NCBI GenBank assembly: GCA_946624985.1
Contig: CAMOSQ010000005.1
Span: forward strand, 1-62,868
DNA length: 62,868 bases
Reading direction: 5' to 3'
DNA from: an uncultured Caryophanales bacterium
GTDB taxonomy: Bacteria; Bacillota_I; Bacilli_A; RF39; UBA660
Both the position numbers and the translations under genes were made by a program. The notes under the pieces were generated by a model. That model did not search any database. It worked only from the letters and a program-made list of their open reading frames with translations, and had not been told where the DNA came from. Numbering within the stretch: the stretch's first letter is position 1; the number at the start of each line of letters is the position of its first letter. Positions 28,581 through 38,199 of this stretch are shown here, in pieces.

Positions 28581-29417
28581 ATAGAAAATAATGAACCTAA
28601 ATTTGTAAGTTTAGCCTCAGACACAACATTTAAATATTTATGGAAGAATAATAGAACTAATTCTTGGATTAGGGAAATTGTTGAAGCTAAGACAGGTATT
28701 AGTTTAATTGATTATCATTTATATGACAATGAAATAAATACTGGATCTTTAGTTAAAGATTATAGAACAGATATTACTTTATCTAATAATAAAGATAATG
28801 TTATTATTGAAATGAATAATGATTATTATGATTCTGCCGAAATAAAAGGAAGACAATATCTTTTTAGAAAGGCTGGATTTAGTTTTGATAGTAGTGAAAA
28901 ATATAATGAGATTAGAACTACTACTTTAATAATGTTTAATAATTATTTAAAGAAAGGTTTTGAAGAACAAGCTATTATTAATTCATGATTTGGTGCTCAT
29001 GAACTTGGTATTAAATATGAAGATATTGAAATGTTTGAAATATTCTTGCCAATATTTAATAAAGTGTGTTATCATAGAAGTAACGAAATTGATAAAAGAT
29101 TAAGATTATTCTCTTGTAAGAGTTATGAAGAAATGTATTCTATAGTTGATAAAGATGATCCTAATTATTTTATCATAGAAGAATTGAGGAGATTAGGTAT
29201 GAATAACAAGTTTGTAGATGAATATGATTATGAGTTTGTTCAAAAGAAACTTATGAATTCTATTAAAGATGAAGGCTATGAAAACGGAAAACAAGATGGT
29301 GAAAAATCAAAACAACTTGAAATAGCTAAGAATTTACTATCTGAAAATATAGAAGTTAATATAATTTCTAAAACTACTGGTTTAAGTATTGAAGAAATAA
29401 ACAATTTAAAGGTATAG
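28581..29417 (+). pseudogene. PD-(D/E)XK nuclease-family transposase (Rpn-like), inactivated
   Basis: Continuous frame from ATA 28581 with in-frame TGA at 28986-28988, then ORF 29031-29417; SD AAGGAG upstream but no ATG. Confidence 0.8.
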
Positions 29418-29438
29418 GAAACTATACCTTTTTTTTTA
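29411..29438 (+). terminator. Intrinsic terminator of the Rpn-like pseudogene
   Basis: GGTATAG-GAAA-CTATACC then T run. Confidence 0.85.
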
Positions 29439-29540
29439 TAAATAAATTTACAGTTTTTATTTGTAATTTTAGTTTTCTAATTATATATATTTTGCTTAGT
29501 AAACTATAATAATCTGTATTTTATTATTTCATTTTTTTAG

Positions 29541-29819
29541 ATGAGTACAAGTCTTTATAATAATAAAAATGAAAGAACTGCTTTTAAATATGCAGGTAAT
29601 CAATATAAAATTGACAGTTCTTATGAAGAAGTTTATATATTTTATCAAATATGTATTGAAAATTATGAATTATTTAAAAATAATCTTCTAATAAATGAAA
29701 TTAATATGATTAATGTTACAAGTGGTAAGTATGAAGTTGAAACAAATAAATTTAAAAAATTTCATATTAATTTAAAATTCTGTAAGGATTTGTTTCTGAA
29801 CCATCACCCGTTAAGCTGA
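29541..29819 (+). CDS. Uncertain 92-aa ORF, possibly a gene fragment
   Basis: ATG ORF; its 3' end runs into the convergent pilin-like gene. Confidence 0.3.
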   Translation: MSTSLYNNKNERTAFKYAGNQYKIDSSYEEVYIFYQICIENYELFKNNLLINEINMINVTSGKYEVETNKFKKFHINLKFCKDLFLNHHPLS

Positions 29820-31134
29820 TATCTGATTTAAGATAGAAAACCGGACGGATCCCACCAGGGTTGCTTGCACCATTACCATAATTAAAAAAGCCATCCGCAT
29901 TAACATACCACATACAGTATAAATTGTAAGTACTAGCAGAAATAGTCCATTCAAGAATTGCTTTAGGGAGCCAATTATATGTTCTATTACTACATGGCCA
30001 ATTATCATACCCCGCAATATGCTGTGAACCATCATAATAATAATTAGTATTATAATAAAAATTAGAATACACACTTGTACATTGTGGATTTATTGATGTT
30101 TCTATATAATCTGTAATATTCATTAAAGCAATTTTTCCATTCCAAGTATATATTCCTTCTTCCATTTTTTCTTTTTCTAATCCCTTATCTCCACCCGTAT
30201 ATGTTGAATAATAACGAATTCCACCTACATTAAAAACATGATTATCAATATACTTAGACATTTCTTTATCTGCTATCCATGTATTATTTAAATATTGATT
30301 TAGTGTAGAGTCTACTGTAACAGTTCCTCTAGTTGATATTTGTGATAATTCTGTACTAGTACTATCAGCATAATACTTATAACTAAATGTATCTCCTAGT
30401 AGCGAACCATTATAAAAAGTATTACTTAAATTTCCCCATACATTACATCCTAAATATGTTCCTGAATAATTACAATAAGTATTATCAGTATTATGTCTTG
30501 GTCCAGTTGTTGTATCATCCGGATCATTTTCATCAAACGCTAATCGCCCAATACTTGTATCTCTTATTACTTTTATTGTCCCATCAGATTCAAATGACAT
30601 TATTCTATATGTTATGTTATTAGGAGACAATGCTGTTCCTTCATTTAAAATTATATAATTATTTGGATTTCCTCCTCTATATATTAGTCTTCCCGATTCT
30701 ATTTCCGATTCAGAAAGTCCATCCTCTGCTGTTACTATAGGTACTTCTATATTATTTCGTACAAATTAGTTATTTGTACACTCATTCACTATTTCATATT
30801 CAAAATTATTATTTTTATACACTAATTTTACTTTTTTTGAAATATCAAGATTATTCAAATTTTCATCCTTAATTTTTTCATTTAGATAATTTTTTTCTAC
30901 AAGAATATTTAAATCTATACAATATGTATTTCCATTTATTTCGTCATAATCATTTATATTATCATCAACATAATCCTTTGCAGCATCAATTATTAATAAC
31001 CTAGTAGATTCATTTATTTCTTGTTTTGATTTTTTAATTTGATTTAAAACTGGTGGAAATACTACTAATACTAATATTCCTAAAATAATTATTACTCCCA
31101 ATAATTCTATAAGTGTAAATGCTTTACTCTTCAT
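29767..31134 (-). pseudogene. Prepilin-signal protein with lectin-like C-terminus, split by one in-frame TAA (track ORFs 30766-31134 and 29767-30630)
   Basis: Both ORFs share one frame (31134-30630 = 504 nt); open across the gap except TAA at 30766-30768; N-term AFTLIELLGVIIILGILVLV, C-term GGIRPVFYLKSDISLTGDGSETNPYRI. Confidence 0.75.
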
Positions 31135-31145
31135 ATTAACCCTTT

Positions 31146-31670
31146 CTAACTTAATAATATATCACTTATTAAATTAAATAATTGAACAAGTGTATCTACT
31201 ATTAAATAAAAATAATCTTTAAAAATATTTGTTTTAGATTTTTTATTATCAATTTTTAATATTATAGAATTATGATCCTTTATTTCCTCTACAGAATTAC
31301 TATATCTTTTATATTTTTTTATTAATTCTTCTTTTAATTCATTATCTTTTATATTATATATATATAACATATCTTTATTTATATATACACTATCCTTTAT
31401 AAATGTTTTTAAATATTTTTCTATTTCCTCAACATTACAAATTATAAAATCAACTTTTTTCTTTTTAAAAACTTTTCTTATTTTTTTCACTCTTATTTTT
31501 TTTAATTTTCGACCATCTTTTTGCTTTTTATTTTTTTGACTTACATATGAATTCAACAAATTACAATTTAAAACCAAATTATTTTGTTCTAATATCTTAG
31601 AAATATTTTCATCAACACCTATTCCAAGAACATTACCACTCACACATTTTGTTATATCATATATTTTCAT
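31146..31670 (-). CDS. Hypothetical protein
   Basis: ORF between tcdA-like and pilin-like genes in an apparent operon. Confidence 0.6.
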   Translation of the reverse strand: MKIYDITKCVSGNVLGIGVDENISKILEQNNLVLNCNLLNSYVSQKNKKQKDGRKLKKIRVKKIRKVFKKKKVDFIICNVEEIEKYLKTFIKDSVYINKDMLYIYNIKDNELKEELIKKYKRYSNSVEEIKDHNSIILKIDNKKSKTNIFKDYFYLIVDTLVQLFNLISDILLS

Positions 31671-32353
31671 ATTTCACCTACTATATCATTTATTACATAG
31701 CTTGTCATAAGTAACCCTGCAGTAGCAGGTACAAATGAATTTGATCCAATCACAGTAGAATTAGTCTTCCGAGGTTTCTCAGTAGACGCAACTACCATTA
31801 TTTTTTTACTAATTCTTTCTTCTTTTACAAATTTTCTAAGTATTCTAGCAATCGGATCATACTCAGTTTTATCTAAAGTAGTAATCTTTAAAAGTTGTGG
31901 ATTCATTTTATTTCCAGTACCTGTACATGTTATAGATTTAATATTACCTGCAGTACAAATCTTTATAACTTGCTTCTTTATATCCATAGTATCACAAGCA
32001 TCTATTACATAATCATATTCCCTAAAATTAATTTCACTTATATTTTCTTTTGTAAGTATTTTTGTTATCTTTTTAATTTTTATATTTGGATTTATTTCTT
32101 TAGCTCTAGACTCTGCTACATCCGTTTTATTTTTATTTAACGTTGATGTTAAAGATAATAACTGCCTATTCAAATTAGACTCTTCAAACGAATCTCCATC
32201 AACTATTGTAATATTTTCAATTCCACTTCTTACTAAAGACTCAAAAGTATATCCTCCTACCCCTCCAAGTCCAATTAAAAGTATATTTTTATTTTTAATA
32301 TTATCTATTTTATCTTTACCTGTAATAAGTTCTAGCCTACTTAGATTTTGCAT
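31667..32353 (-). CDS. tcdA: ThiF/E1-like tRNA threonylcarbamoyladenosine dehydratase
   Basis: GLGGVGGYTFESLVRSGI, DGDSFEESNLNRQ. Confidence 0.88.
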   Translation of the reverse strand: MQNLSRLELITGKDKIDNIKNKNILLIGLGGVGGYTFESLVRSGIENITIVDGDSFEESNLNRQLLSLTSTLNKNKTDVAESRAKEINPNIKIKKITKILTKENISEINFREYDYVIDACDTMDIKKQVIKICTAGNIKSITCTGTGNKMNPQLLKITTLDKTEYDPIARILRKFVKEERISKKIMVVASTEKPRKTNSTVIGSNSFVPATAGLLMTSYVINDIVGEI

Positions 32354-32439
32354 ATTATCACCTATAGTAATTTTATCAAAAATAAGTTTTTTTTACAATA
32401 TAAAAAGTAGACTCTATGAATATTGTCCACTTTAAAACT

Positions 32440-32616
32440 TTACTCGCTACTATAAATAACCATTGCAGAAAAACAATAAATTTGTTCCTCACCTGAAATA
32501 CTTAATGCTACCTGATATTTAATATCAATTATATCACCATCAAGAGTAGCCAAAAACTTATTTACCGATGCTTCTAAATCTAATTCATGTGCTTCATCAA
32601 AAAGTTTTACCTTCAT
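32440..32616 (-). CDS. Cse60-like small sporulation-associated protein, 58 aa (absent from ORF track)
   Basis: MKVKLFDEAHELDLEASVNKFLATLDGDIIDIKYQVALSISGEEQIYCFSAMVIYSSE. Confidence 0.7.
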   Translation of the reverse strand: MKVKLFDEAHELDLEASVNKFLATLDGDIIDIKYQVALSISGEEQIYCFSAMVIYSSE

Positions 32617-32666
32617 AATATCACCAATACAATTATAAATTCTTACAAAATAATTTTTTGTCGATA

Positions 32667-33299
32667 TTAATCCTTTAACTCCCTACGTATTTGCTTATAA
32701 TTTGGAGCATATTTAGATACCTGATTCCAAAATGATTTAGAATGATTAAAATGTATAAAATGAGATAATTCATGAATTATTACATAATCAAGTTTATCAA
32801 TAGAATATTCAATCAGCTTTTCATTCAATGTAACAGAATTATCACGTATATTACATACTCCCCACCTAGTTTTCATACTTCTTATCTTTAACTTAGGATA
32901 TGGAATTTTTTCCAAATATCTATCATAATTATAATCAAGTCTCTCTTGAAACAACTCTTTAACTCTTTTTTTCAACCACTTATCCAATACCTTTTCATCA
33001 GAAACAAATATCGCATCATCCAAAAACTTAACCCCATCAATTTCATCAATAAACACTTCATATCTATTACCTAAATAATAAAAATAATCTTTCTTTTTAA
33101 TTTGCTTTTTCTGCTGATCAATCATTTTTTTTATAGAATCAACATTATCATCCAAAAGTGTTTTTATATAATGCTTTGAAGCAAATAAACTTGTAGTTAC
33201 ATAAATCTTCAAATCATCCTTAACCCTTAAATAAGTATTCTTATTATTCTTCTTAACAACAACCACTTCATATTCTGTATCATCAATTCTGTACTTCAT
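32667..33299 (-). CDS. YgjP-like metallopeptidase domain protein (M48/DUF45)
   Basis: HELSHFIHFNHSKSFW. Confidence 0.88.
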   Translation of the reverse strand: MKYRIDDTEYEVVVVKKNNKNTYLRVKDDLKIYVTTSLFASKHYIKTLLDDNVDSIKKMIDQQKKQIKKKDYFYYLGNRYEVFIDEIDGVKFLDDAIFVSDEKVLDKWLKKRVKELFQERLDYNYDRYLEKIPYPKLKIRSMKTRWGVCNIRDNSVTLNEKLIEYSIDKLDYVIIHELSHFIHFNHSKSFWNQVSKYAPNYKQIRRELKD

Positions 33300-33308
33300 A
33301 TCTACCTC

Positions 33309-34253
33309 TTACTTATTATCAATATAATATGCATAATATTCATCAAAAGTTATATTTTCATCATGAATTACTTTAGCAGCCTTCTCTCCAACATATCTAA
33401 AATGCCATGATTCATAATCAAACCCTGTAATATTTTCCTTACCACTTGGATATCTTAATATAAACCCGTACTTAAATGAATTATCCTGTAACCATTTAAA
33501 CTCATCAGTTTTATCAAAATCAGTTGTCATTACCCCCATCGTTAATATATCAAATGCATAACCAGTTTGATGCTCAGAATATCCAGGAAAAGCAGCATAC
33601 GTATCAACCTTATCCTTCTTAATCTTTTCATATTCATCATATGTTTCCTTCTGCTCATTATAACTTCTATATCCAGAAGAAAGAATTAAATTAATTCCAT
33701 CAGCCTTAGCAGCATTATACATTTTTTTATAATATTCAAGCGCCTTTTCAGTAGTCTTTACATCACTATATGCATAGGTTAAAGGTGCATTAATAACACC
33801 ATCAGGAACAAAAGATTCATCCAAATAATTATACTTATTAACAAGCATCAATTCATTTAATTCAATATTAGTTTTTAAAGTATCAGTATAAAAATCATTA
33901 ATTCTATTAACATTTACTAAACTAATAACTTCGTCAATCTTTTTATCACTATGATTTTTTTTATAATCAACATACTTCTCCAAATTTTTAGAAATATAAT
34001 ACTTTCCATTCATAAAATTAATTAATTCAGCATCATACTCATTATTTAAAATATAATTTATATTATCAGTTGTATCTTTTTCTATTATCCTTATTTCATC
34101 AATTGTATAACCAATTTTCTTTAGCTTATATTCATCTGTCTTATGATACTTCATAACACCAATAATTTTAATAATAACAAAAACTAATAAAATTAATACC
34201 AATAAAATAATTCCTTTTTTTATAACTGATTTTTTTAATCTTCTCTTCTTCAT
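33309..34253 (-). CDS. D-alanyl-D-alanine carboxypeptidase, VanY/M15 family
   Basis: SGYRSYNEQ, SEHQTGYAFDI, ESWHFRYVG. Confidence 0.9.
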   Translation of the reverse strand: MKKRRLKKSVIKKGIILLVLILLVFVIIKIIGVMKYHKTDEYKLKKIGYTIDEIRIIEKDTTDNINYILNNEYDAELINFMNGKYYISKNLEKYVDYKKNHSDKKIDEVISLVNVNRINDFYTDTLKTNIELNELMLVNKYNYLDESFVPDGVINAPLTYAYSDVKTTEKALEYYKKMYNAAKADGINLILSSGYRSYNEQKETYDEYEKIKKDKVDTYAAFPGYSEHQTGYAFDILTMGVMTTDFDKTDEFKWLQDNSFKYGFILRYPSGKENITGFDYESWHFRYVGEKAAKVIHDENITFDEYYAYYIDNK

Positions 34254-34319
34254 AACTTTCCTACCTTCATAAACATTATATCACTTAACACTATTTATGT
34301 AAATTAGAGATATTATTAA

Positions 34320-34348
34320 TTGATAAAGCAAAATATTATTGATATAAT
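34320..34348 (+). promoter_or_regulatory. Promoter TTGATA-N17-TATAAT
   Basis: 34320-34325 and 34343-34348, before the CPBP gene. Confidence 0.7.
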
Positions 34349-34365
34349 ATATTCTAGGAGGAATT

Positions 34366-35397
34366 ATGGAAAAGAAAAAAATTTATTTTATAATATCATC
34401 AATTTTATGCATATTTCTATCAGCACTATCTATAATTGGAGCAGACTCATCTAGAGAAGCAATGCTTAATACCGTATCTAATATTCCAGGAGAACTTGGA
34501 GAAAGAATGGCTACAGTATATAATAATAATATGATATTTATTATTCCGGCAATAATATGTATACTATTAAGCGGCATCATATTAATAATTATTTTTAACG
34601 ATAAACTAAATTCCAAAAAAAACACAATACTAGGATTAAGTATAGCAATTTTTATTTCATCATCAAATACATTTATAGCCTTACTATCGATTATTAATAT
34701 TATAATTGCTGCCAACATTAAATCAGAAAAAACAAAAAAAGAAAAAAAAGAAATACCACAACTCAAAAGATATGAAGCAGGTACATTTGGAATTATAGGC
34801 GCAATAGTATGTTTCATAATATATTTTTCACAAACACTCATACCAGATTTTGATAGCTATATAATATCAATTATAAAATATATAATAGTTCTTGGATTAA
34901 TAATTTTTATATTTAAAGATAATCTTAAAAGAGATGTAAAAACATTTAAAGAAAACTACAAAGAATATATAAACTTTGTACTACCAAGAATACTAATTAT
35001 GTATTTAATATATTTCATATTTAGTTTTATAACAGTTTTTATAAATAAAAATATGCCTGTTAATCAACAACAAATTGAAGCATTACCAATATGGTATACA
35101 TTTCCTTTAGCAGCATTACTAGCTCCAATAGTAGAAGAAATATTATTTAGAGGTTGCATTAGAAGATTCATAAAAAATGATACACTATTTATAGTAGTTT
35201 CTGGATTCCTATTTGGAATACTACACACAATCAGTGAAGGAAGCATATCAGGAGCACTTATTATGGCAATACCATATTCAATCCTAGGAGCAGGATTTGC
35301 ATACATATATGCTAAAACAAATAACATAACAAATAATATACTATGCCATTCAATACATAATACAATTGTTATGCTACTACAAATCATACTATTTTAA
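34366..35397 (+). CDS. CPBP-family intramembrane metalloprotease
   Basis: VEEILFRGCIRR, FGILHTISE, CHSIHN. Confidence 0.9.
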   Translation: MEKKKIYFIISSILCIFLSALSIIGADSSREAMLNTVSNIPGELGERMATVYNNNMIFIIPAIICILLSGIILIIIFNDKLNSKKNTILGLSIAIFISSSNTFIALLSIINIIIAANIKSEKTKKEKKEIPQLKRYEAGTFGIIGAIVCFIIYFSQTLIPDFDSYIISIIKYIIVLGLIIFIFKDNLKRDVKTFKENYKEYINFVLPRILIMYLIYFIFSFITVFINKNMPVNQQQIEALPIWYTFPLAALLAPIVEEILFRGCIRRFIKNDTLFIVVSGFLFGILHTISEGSISGALIMAIPYSILGAGFAYIYAKTNNITNNILCHSIHNTIVMLLQIILF

Positions 35398-35414
35398 AAA
35401 TAGACTTTTATAGT

Positions 35415-36644
35415 CTATTTTTTTTCAAATTTTTTTGCCAATACTTTACCCGGATAACTTCTATTATTCTGTAAGTCAGAAATACTCATTTCATTATGAA
35501 AATTATATATTATTTTAGCAAGATACAAAGAGCAATCAACAATATGTAACCATGGTTCATCTAAATATTGTTTATCTATATAACTTAAATTAGTTGTATA
35601 AATTCCATCAAACATTCCTTTATCATATAACTCTTTAAACCTATCTATTCCCTTAGTAAATAAAGAATAAGTAACAAATATATAAATATGCTTTATTCCA
35701 CGTTTTCTTAATTCCTCAATTACATCAAACATTGAACCACCAGAAGAAATCATATCATCAACAACAATTGCTGTCTTACCTTGTATATTATCACTTCCAG
35801 TATATGAATGTTCAATCACTGGATTCTTTCCATCCTTTACAGTATTATAATCTCTTCTCTTATAAAAAATACCTGCATCCTTTAAAATGTGAGGACTACT
35901 AAAAGCATTTAAATAAAAATTCATTCTTCCAGTTGCTCCAAAATCAGGCGCTACAAATAAAACATCTTTTAATTGATCCAAAGGAGCATCATTTATAAAC
36001 TGCTCCAACAATTGATTAGTAGCATAAAAATTATCAAACTCAGTATCACGAAGAGCTTGTTGAACTCCCTCATCATGTGCATCAAAAGTAATAATTCTTT
36101 TTACATGCTGATCAGAATCCAATTCACCCAAATATGTAGCACAACTCAAAGGTTCTCTATTAATTCTTCTATGTTGTCTTCCAGCAAATAACAAAGGCAT
36201 TATAACAGATAAACCACTTGTATGACACTTACACGCACCGATTGCATCCTTTAACTGTTGGGCCAAATCATTAGGTGAAGTATGATTAATCATACCATGC
36301 ATCTCATATTCAATCGAATAATTACCAACATCTTGAAAAATAAATACATCCTTATCTCTTACAGTTTCTTGTAAAACAACCTTTCCATGTCCATCACTAA
36401 ACCATGGCTCTTTTACAGGAACAATAAAAGATCTATCACACATAAACATTTTCTTCAAATGAGAATCAACTTTCAATCCTAGATCTTTAGAACTCTCTAA
36501 CACAATTAGTTTTAACTTATCAGGATTCAATTTAATTCTCTTTAATTCAGCAATCTCAAGTTGTTGTTTCAAAATCAATCTATCAGAATTTTGAATTTGC
36601 CTTTTCAAACTTTGTAATTCCTTAATTATTTCTTCTTTTTCCAA
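35415..36644 (-). CDS. prs: Ribose-phosphate pyrophosphokinase with N-terminal extension
   Basis: PRPP loop VVDDMISSGGSM. Confidence 0.85.
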   Translation of the reverse strand: MEKEEIIKELQSLKRQIQNSDRLILKQQLEIAELKRIKLNPDKLKLIVLESSKDLGLKVDSHLKKMFMCDRSFIVPVKEPWFSDGHGKVVLQETVRDKDVFIFQDVGNYSIEYEMHGMINHTSPNDLAQQLKDAIGACKCHTSGLSVIMPLLFAGRQHRRINREPLSCATYLGELDSDQHVKRIITFDAHDEGVQQALRDTEFDNFYATNQLLEQFINDAPLDQLKDVLFVAPDFGATGRMNFYLNAFSSPHILKDAGIFYKRRDYNTVKDGKNPVIEHSYTGSDNIQGKTAIVVDDMISSGGSMFDVIEELRKRGIKHIYIFVTYSLFTKGIDRFKELYDKGMFDGIYTTNLSYIDKQYLDEPWLHIVDCSLYLAKIIYNFHNEMSISDLQNNRSYPGKVLAKKFEKK

Positions 36645-36740
36645 CTTACATCATACTCCTATCCTCCAAAATTTTATCAAATTATATATATAAATGTAAA
36701 TAATTTTGAACCAACTTTTAAAATTAAAAATACAGGATTT

Positions 36741-37364
36741 TTATTCCTGTATCTTCCTTATTTGTTCCTCATAATTACCTTTTGTTATAAAACTACCAAC
36801 AACAAAAATATCAGCATTTTTAGCATATCTTTTTGTTATATCATTTATTCCACCATCAACCTCAATTAAATAAGAATAATTATTTAAAGATCTAATCTTC
36901 TTAAGATCATTAATTTTATTAGTTGAATTTTCAATATATGATTGTCCACCAGCGCCAGGTTCAACACTCATTACTAAAACAACATCAACATACTTTAAAA
37001 TATCATTTAAAACACTTACTGGAGTATCAGGTTTAATAGATATACCAGCCTTAATACTAAACTTATGTATATAATTAATAAGTTCAATAGCATCACTAGT
37101 AGCTTCATAGTGAAATGTTATTATATCAGGATTAAGATTAACATATTCATCAATATATTTTTTAACATCCTCTACCATTAGATGTACATCTTTTTTAACA
37201 TTAGCAGTCTTAATAAATTCTATTTGATCATAATCCCAAGTCTTATTAGATACAAACACTCCATCCATAATATCAATATGAAAAAAATCAATATCCATTT
37301 TATCTAATTTTTTAATATTTTCTTCTATATTTTCTTTAATACCTAATATTGATACAGATAACAT
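36741..37364 (-). CDS. rpe: Ribulose-phosphate 3-epimerase
   Basis: FHIDIMDGVFV, VEPGAGGQSY, VDGGIN. Confidence 0.93.
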   Translation of the reverse strand: MLSVSILGIKENIEENIKKLDKMDIDFFHIDIMDGVFVSNKTWDYDQIEFIKTANVKKDVHLMVEDVKKYIDEYVNLNPDIITFHYEATSDAIELINYIHKFSIKAGISIKPDTPVSVLNDILKYVDVVLVMSVEPGAGGQSYIENSTNKINDLKKIRSLNNYSYLIEVDGGINDITKRYAKNADIFVVGSFITKGNYEEQIRKIQE

Positions 37365-37367
37365 ACT

Positions 37368-38198
37368 TCACCTCTTTATAAAATTTATATAATTATCATA
37401 TCTACTTTTTAATATATTTCCTTTAGATAATTCATCCTTTACCCTACAATTAAGTTCACTTAAATGCATACAATCCGTATATTCACAATCATGCCTATAA
37501 ACATTAAACTCCTTAAAATTATCCCTTATATCTTCATTTTTCATACCTATAAAATCCAAACTAGAAAAACCAGGAGTATCAGCTATTAAACCATCCAATA
37601 AACTTAAAAGTTCAACATGACGAGTTGTATGCTTACCTCTACCTAAAGCAATAGAAATCTCATCAGTCTTTAAATTTAAACTATTATCTAACCTATTAAG
37701 TAAAGTACTCTTTCCAGCACCACTTTGACCAGTAAAAACAGTTTTTTTACCAGCAAAAATTTTTTTAATTTTTTCAATCTCAGTATTTTTAAATACCCGA
37801 TACCCAATACTTTTATAATAATTTATAATTCTTTTAATATTCTCCAATTCATCTAAAGAAAGCAAATCTATTTTAGTAAAACAAATAATAGGTTCAATAT
37901 TATTATACTCTATAATACAAAGTAATTTATCCAATAAACACGAATCGAAATTAGGATCTTTAACACTAGTAACAATGACAGCCTGATCTATATTAGCAAC
38001 CGCAGGTCTTATTAATTCAGTTTTTCTTTTTAATATATCAATTATATATTTTTTTTCACTATCAAATATACAAATATCACCGACAAGGGGGATTATTTTA
38101 TCTTTTCTAAATCTTCCCCTTGCCTTACATACATAAGTCATACCCTCTGAAAATATTGTATAATCATTGCTTATATTCTTTATAATTATTCCTTGCAT
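37368..38198 (-). CDS. rsgA: Ribosome small-subunit-dependent GTPase A
   Basis: GQSGAGKSTLLN, DTPGFSSL, Zn motif CEYTDCMHLSELNC; start moved to MQGIIIK because the track N-terminus lies in prkC. Confidence 0.92.
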   Translation of the reverse strand: MQGIIIKNISNDYTIFSEGMTYVCKARGRFRKDKIIPLVGDICIFDSEKKYIIDILKRKTELIRPAVANIDQAVIVTSVKDPNFDSCLLDKLLCIIEYNNIEPIICFTKIDLLSLDELENIKRIINYYKSIGYRVFKNTEIEKIKKIFAGKKTVFTGQSGAGKSTLLNRLDNSLNLKTDEISIALGRGKHTTRHVELLSLLDGLIADTPGFSSLDFIGMKNEDIRDNFKEFNVYRHDCEYTDCMHLSELNCRVKDELSKGNILKSRYDNYINFIKR

Positions 38199-38199
38199 A

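Noticed and set aside
28986-28988. TGA in the transposase frame as evidence for TGA=Trp recoding
   Set aside because: TGA is a normal stop elsewhere (ATGA overlaps at 17205-17208 and 19648-19651) and the same gene also lacks an ATG, so pseudogenisation is simpler
29820-30000. C-terminus of the second pilin-like gene as another DGR variable region
   Set aside because: Ends in GGIRPVFYL but its codons do not show an AAC-derived run, and a long conserved-looking tail (SDISLTGDGSETNPYRI) follows
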